Origin: Talaromyces rugulosus
Lineage: Eukaryota > Ascomycota > Eurotiomycetes > Eurotiales > Trichocomaceae
Direction: 5' to 3'
Assembly (NCBI RefSeq): GCF_013368755.1
Contig: NC_049561.1
Coordinates: 7,192,001 to 7,256,000, forward strand
DNA: 64,000 bases
The translations under genes and the position numbers were made by a program. Shown here piece by piece: positions 60,838 to 64,000 of the stretch; positions within the stretch are counted from its first letter, which is position 1; each line of letters opens with the position of its first letter. Under the pieces are notes generated by a model. That model did not search any database. It saw nothing but the letters and a program-made list of their open reading frames with translations, and was not told the DNA's origin.

Positions 60838-61589
60838 GCACCAGGGTCCTAGTTTTTTGATGGTTTGGACGCTTTTTGCGCTTCATCGAACCTCTTTTTG
60901 TAGTATTCCTTTTTCTAGTGTCCTACCTTGCTATAATAGTTGTAGATAGACCCAGTTTAATCCTCTTTAAGCTTCCTATATTTCTTTCTCTTTGGGTTTC
61001 TATTATTACTTCTATTTGCAGCGGTCTTGTCTCTTTAAAGGAACTGGTCATCCTTTCTATATTTATCCATAGGGGGTCTTGCTCCAGCATAGTGATAGTT
61101 TAGGACTATCTAGTATTCATTACTGCTGCTGCCGTGACCATCCTGCCATCAGGAATTTCTTGTTTTTTGATGTTCGGGTATAGCATCTTCCAGCTTCTAT
61201 AGGAATTGCATAATGCCCTTGTATATTCAGGATTTCTCTAGATACTTCTACAACTCATCTTGGATGGGCTACAGGACCTTTACTATAAGAAGCTTTATAT
61301 ACTGTTCCTCGCTATACTATATATCTATCTAGTCTTTGAGGATTTATAGATAGCGGGTAAATTCCTATACTGATTAACCCTCCAACTGTCTGGTATTATT
61401 ATGATCTTATGTGGCAGCAATGTGAAGGAGCTTAGGATTATAAAATAGTTACTGTAGGTGCGCTTTGAAGTCTTTTTAAGTAATAGGTTCTGATTCTTTC
61501 TCTTTCTAGTACATATTGAAGTTGAGAAATTGCTTAGAGCTTAGGTTATCTAAAGCTTCGCCAATTTTATAGTGTAGATATTGGTTATA

Positions 61590-61931
61590 CTACTCTGGAT
61601 ATCTACCAAACCATGATTCTGTATGTTCTATGAATGTTTTGAGTTTAGTTAGGAATTTTTTACTGTAGGGGTCCTTTATTTTGAATCTTGAGGGGCGCTT
61701 CTTTGTAGGAATTATATCAGTTTGGGGTCTCTTTTTTCTATGAGCGCTGCTGTCGGGGGTTCTGGTGTCTTGGTTCTCGTGCGCTGATGTGCTATGTAGC
61801 TGCGCTTGGGTTTGTAGGATCTGCTGTTTTAGGTTCGCGATATAGAGCTTTTGGTCTAGCTGGGTTTTTATGGCTTCGAGTTCTTTTATTGACATGTCCT
61901 CCAGTTCCTGTTCTGGGGGTGGCTGCACCAT
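61590..61931 (-). pseudogene. Gypsy Gag N-terminal part
   Basis: An open stretch of 113 codons reads IKELEAIKTQLDQKLYIANL (coiled coil), a Ser/Thr/Pro linker and KKRPSRFKIKDPYSKKFLTKL, then WFGRYPE; similar capsid-like sequence continues at lower positions with stops. It lies 221 bp inside the 5' LTR, the usual place for gag. Confidence 0.65.
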
Positions 61932-62151
61932 CCCTAGGTCCAGGTCTTTACTGGTGGGGTGATTCTCTTCTAATTCTACCGCCGGTTCTTTTCTATTACT
62001 ATGTCCATCCAGTGTTTCTGATATGCTGGGTTGGATTTCTGCTGCTGGTACGGAACGTTCGGTGGTATTAGTGGGAATAGAGGTGCTCCTGGTAGTAACT
62101 ATAATTCCAAAACTTGCTAGCCCTCTTCCCGAAGGTAAAGAGTAATCAGAA

Positions 62152-62362
62152 TGTGAGGATATTATATAGAGAGTAGGTAAGAGTTGGATTCGATAGTAAA
62201 GCTATGGTTTGCTAGGTAGTTAAACTGATTGCTGATCTTCAGCAACCCCTGTGTGAAGGTCAGTATATATATACCGCTTCATTAGTGGCTTGGCAACCCT
62301 CTGTGAGGCTAGTGTAGCGAGGTGCGGCATCTGGTGCGTCCCGAAGGTCTCACGGCCTCACA
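62152..62362 (-). repeat. 5' LTR of the gypsy element
   Basis: Starts TGTGAGGATATTATATAG and ends GGCCTCACA on the plus strand. The least decayed of the three LTRs in the window. A tRNA primer-binding site next to it was looked for but not identified. Confidence 0.93.
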
Positions 62363-63118
62363 AAAAGCCGAAAAGATAAAAAAGATAAAAAAGACAGAAA
62401 GGATAGAAAAACAGACAAAATAGTAATACAGTGCAGTTAAAATTAAGATTACCAATGATTGTACCAGAGATAGAATAGAGAAAGTCAGGATTCAGATTAT
62501 TAATAATGATATAAGAGGTACAATATCATGATTTTACTGGTAAAAAGGTTATTATATACAGTAACCAGAAGAGAAAAACGAAAATACAAAAAACAGAAAA
62601 AGACAGAGAAAAAGAGGAAAAGTAAACAAAGAAAAAAGAATATAAAAGAGAAAGAAATAGGATAGAAAAAACAAAAAAAAAGAATAAAGAAGGAAAAAGA
62701 AAGACAGAGAACAGAAAAGGAATAGAAAAGAAAAAGAAAAAAACAAAGAAAAGAAAAGAAAAGAAAAAGAAAAGAAAAAGAAAAAAAAAAGAAAAAAAGA
62801 GAAAAGAAAAAGATCAGGATTAGGATTACTAATAATAGTACACAGAGTCAGATTCAGGATTATTAGAAAGACCACCAAGAGTATAGACCAGCATCAATAT
62901 AGAAGAAAAAGATAAGGAAATAGAAAATAAAAGGAAAAGGTATCAGTTAGGATTAAAAAGAAAAGTTGATCATAGTCAGGATTAAGATTACCAATGATAG
63001 TGCGAGGAGTATAATCTAGTAGTTATCCCAGCAAGAGGCAAGTATATAGAGTAGAAAAAAGAGAAAGAGAAAAGTAAACAGAAAAGGAAAAGAAAGAAAA
63101 AAAAGAAGAAAACAGATT
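62363..63118. repeat. Continuation of the purine-rich minisatellite
   Basis: Same composition and same CAGGATTmrGATTACyAATrAT blocks (near 62440, 62487, 62815, 62966) as 54541-55197, with long (AAAAG)n-like runs near 62745-62805. No gene; antisense ORFs here are Phe/Leu/Ser low-complexity artefacts. Confidence 0.75.
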
Positions 63119-64000
63119 CTATCATCAATGGAAAAGCAACCGACTAGTCTGTTAATTTTATTTTATTAACAAACATTAGCGTCGTACTAGGCAAAAAGGA
63201 GTTAGTTAGTTTTTTTAATTTAATTAACTCCCCACGCCCATATTTATATTAGGGTAGAGGCTCAAATTTGGACTAGGGATATATGACACTGCTATTAATA
63301 TACAGTATCAGTTTGAGCATATTTAATTGATTAGCTATGTTATTATAAATTATTGAAAATCATTAGGGTTATATTTTGAGGTGGTTAGAGTATAGAAGTG
63401 TTATATCTAATTAGGACCATAACCATTACTTAAAGTAGAAAAGTGATAAAAGTTTAAGGTTATTTTAGCATAATTTTAGAGTTGTTTTTATGTCCTAGTT
63501 AGGGGGACTATCATCCATCATTTAATGCATTCATAGAAATATGGCGATGCTGAATATTGCATAGATATTGCAGTATAAGCCTAAATACTGGGTTATAATT
63601 TGTTGTTTATGTCACTAGGTAGTATTAGATGGTTAATTGGACGAATATTTACGTCAACCTGCATATCAGGCCAAGCGCCATGGCTGATATATATTATCAT
63701 TCCACAAGTATTATAACCAGTATCCTGAACGCATGCAACAGGCCATCTACATTACCATTCCCCGCAAGCCCATTGTATGTATTGTGTTATTAGATGATCC
63801 CTAATATCCCATATACCAATGTCATTATCCTAGGTGTTATTTGGTGGTCAAGATAGTCACCTGGATTTAGCAGCATTATCGTACCCAATATGTATAGGAG
63901 AATTCCTAAGTATGTGGTTGACCCTGTAAGTGTACAATCCATGCCCCTAAACCTGATCATCTATAGCAGGTTGTTTACAGCTAGCAATTCATGCACTATA
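63119..64000 (+). repeat. Start of helicase repeat unit 2 (runs off the window)
   Basis: Aligns with 45805-46401 and then, past the hAT site, with 50216-50510. It contains the uninterrupted hAT target (63710-63717). Less RIP-decayed than unit 1: many C/G positions here are T/A there. The helicase coding part would start just beyond the window edge. Confidence 0.88.

Larger units (their letters stand above)
55198..62362 (-). mobile_element. Full-length Ty3/gypsy LTR retrotransposon (7165 bp), inactive
   Basis: Two 211-bp LTRs (55198-55408 and 62152-62362) with TGTGAGG...CCTCACA ends bound the element, and AAAAG is duplicated at 55193-55197 and 62363-62367. Minus-strand order is gag, protease, RT, RNase H, integrase, then a non-coding 3' part, the gypsy order. 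A polypurine tract (plus-strand TTATCCCCCCTTTTTTT, 55409-55425) lies beside the left LTR. LTRs differ mainly by C/T and G/A changes. Many stops make it defective. It is inserted in the purine-rich array of the helicase repeat. Confidence 0.93.

Noticed and set aside
62552..62878. Phe/Leu-rich 'membrane protein' ORF
   Set aside because: It is the antisense reading of a purine-rich AAAAG tract; low complexity and no start context.

Overview
The window looks like genomic DNA of a filamentous ascomycete (Pezizomycotina, Aspergillus/Penicillium-like). It has short 45-70 nt GT..AG introns with CTAAY branch sites, Zn2Cys6 regulators, fungal-only families, and decayed genes whose stops are nearly all TAG/TAA where CAG/CAA is expected, as after RIP (C-to-T mutation of duplicated DNA). 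All exon models were read by eye.

Layout. 0-1.5 kb: an intact rhodopsin-domain membrane protein. 1.5-10.1 kb: a graveyard holding a copia reverse-transcriptase relic, two PNP/UDP-phosphorylase-like relics, a DUF7580 relic, an AcuF-like C2H2 relic and a vWA relic. 10.3-13.7 kb: a secreted GH32 fructosidase and a small Cys-rich secreted protein. 14.7-21 kb: direct repeats, a damaged NAD(P) reductase, a regulator cut at a rearrangement junction, and an NmrA-like pseudogene.

22-32 kb is the most interesting part. A UstYa/DUF3328-like gene and a second one-TM protein with two HxxHC motifs lie back to back. They are followed by a previously unmarked two-exon gene (25428-25731). Read in the spliced frame it encodes an 82-residue secreted precursor with two nearly identical 21-residue repeats and a Lys-Arg between them. 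That is the architecture of ustiloxin/asperipin/phomopsin-type Kex2-processed RiPP precursors. An ABCC exporter gene with one apparent frameshift follows. I infer an undescribed fungal RiPP locus whose candidate core contains Trp-Ala-Phe.

32-42.6 kb: a beheaded regulator, a deleted trans-enoyl-reductase relic (trace of a polyketide cluster), an MCT-type MFS gene with one premature stop, an intact Zn2Cys6 regulator and an intact DHA2-type MFS exporter. 42.6-64 kb is repeat-dominated: tandem units of about 6.3 kb carrying a RIP-degraded telomere-linked-helicase-like RecQ gene, invaded by a complete, apparently intact hAT transposon (8-bp TSD, TIRs, 834-aa transposase) and by a dead 7.2-kb Ty3/gypsy element (5-bp TSD, 211-bp LTRs). 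This end may be subtelomeric, although no telomere repeat is seen.
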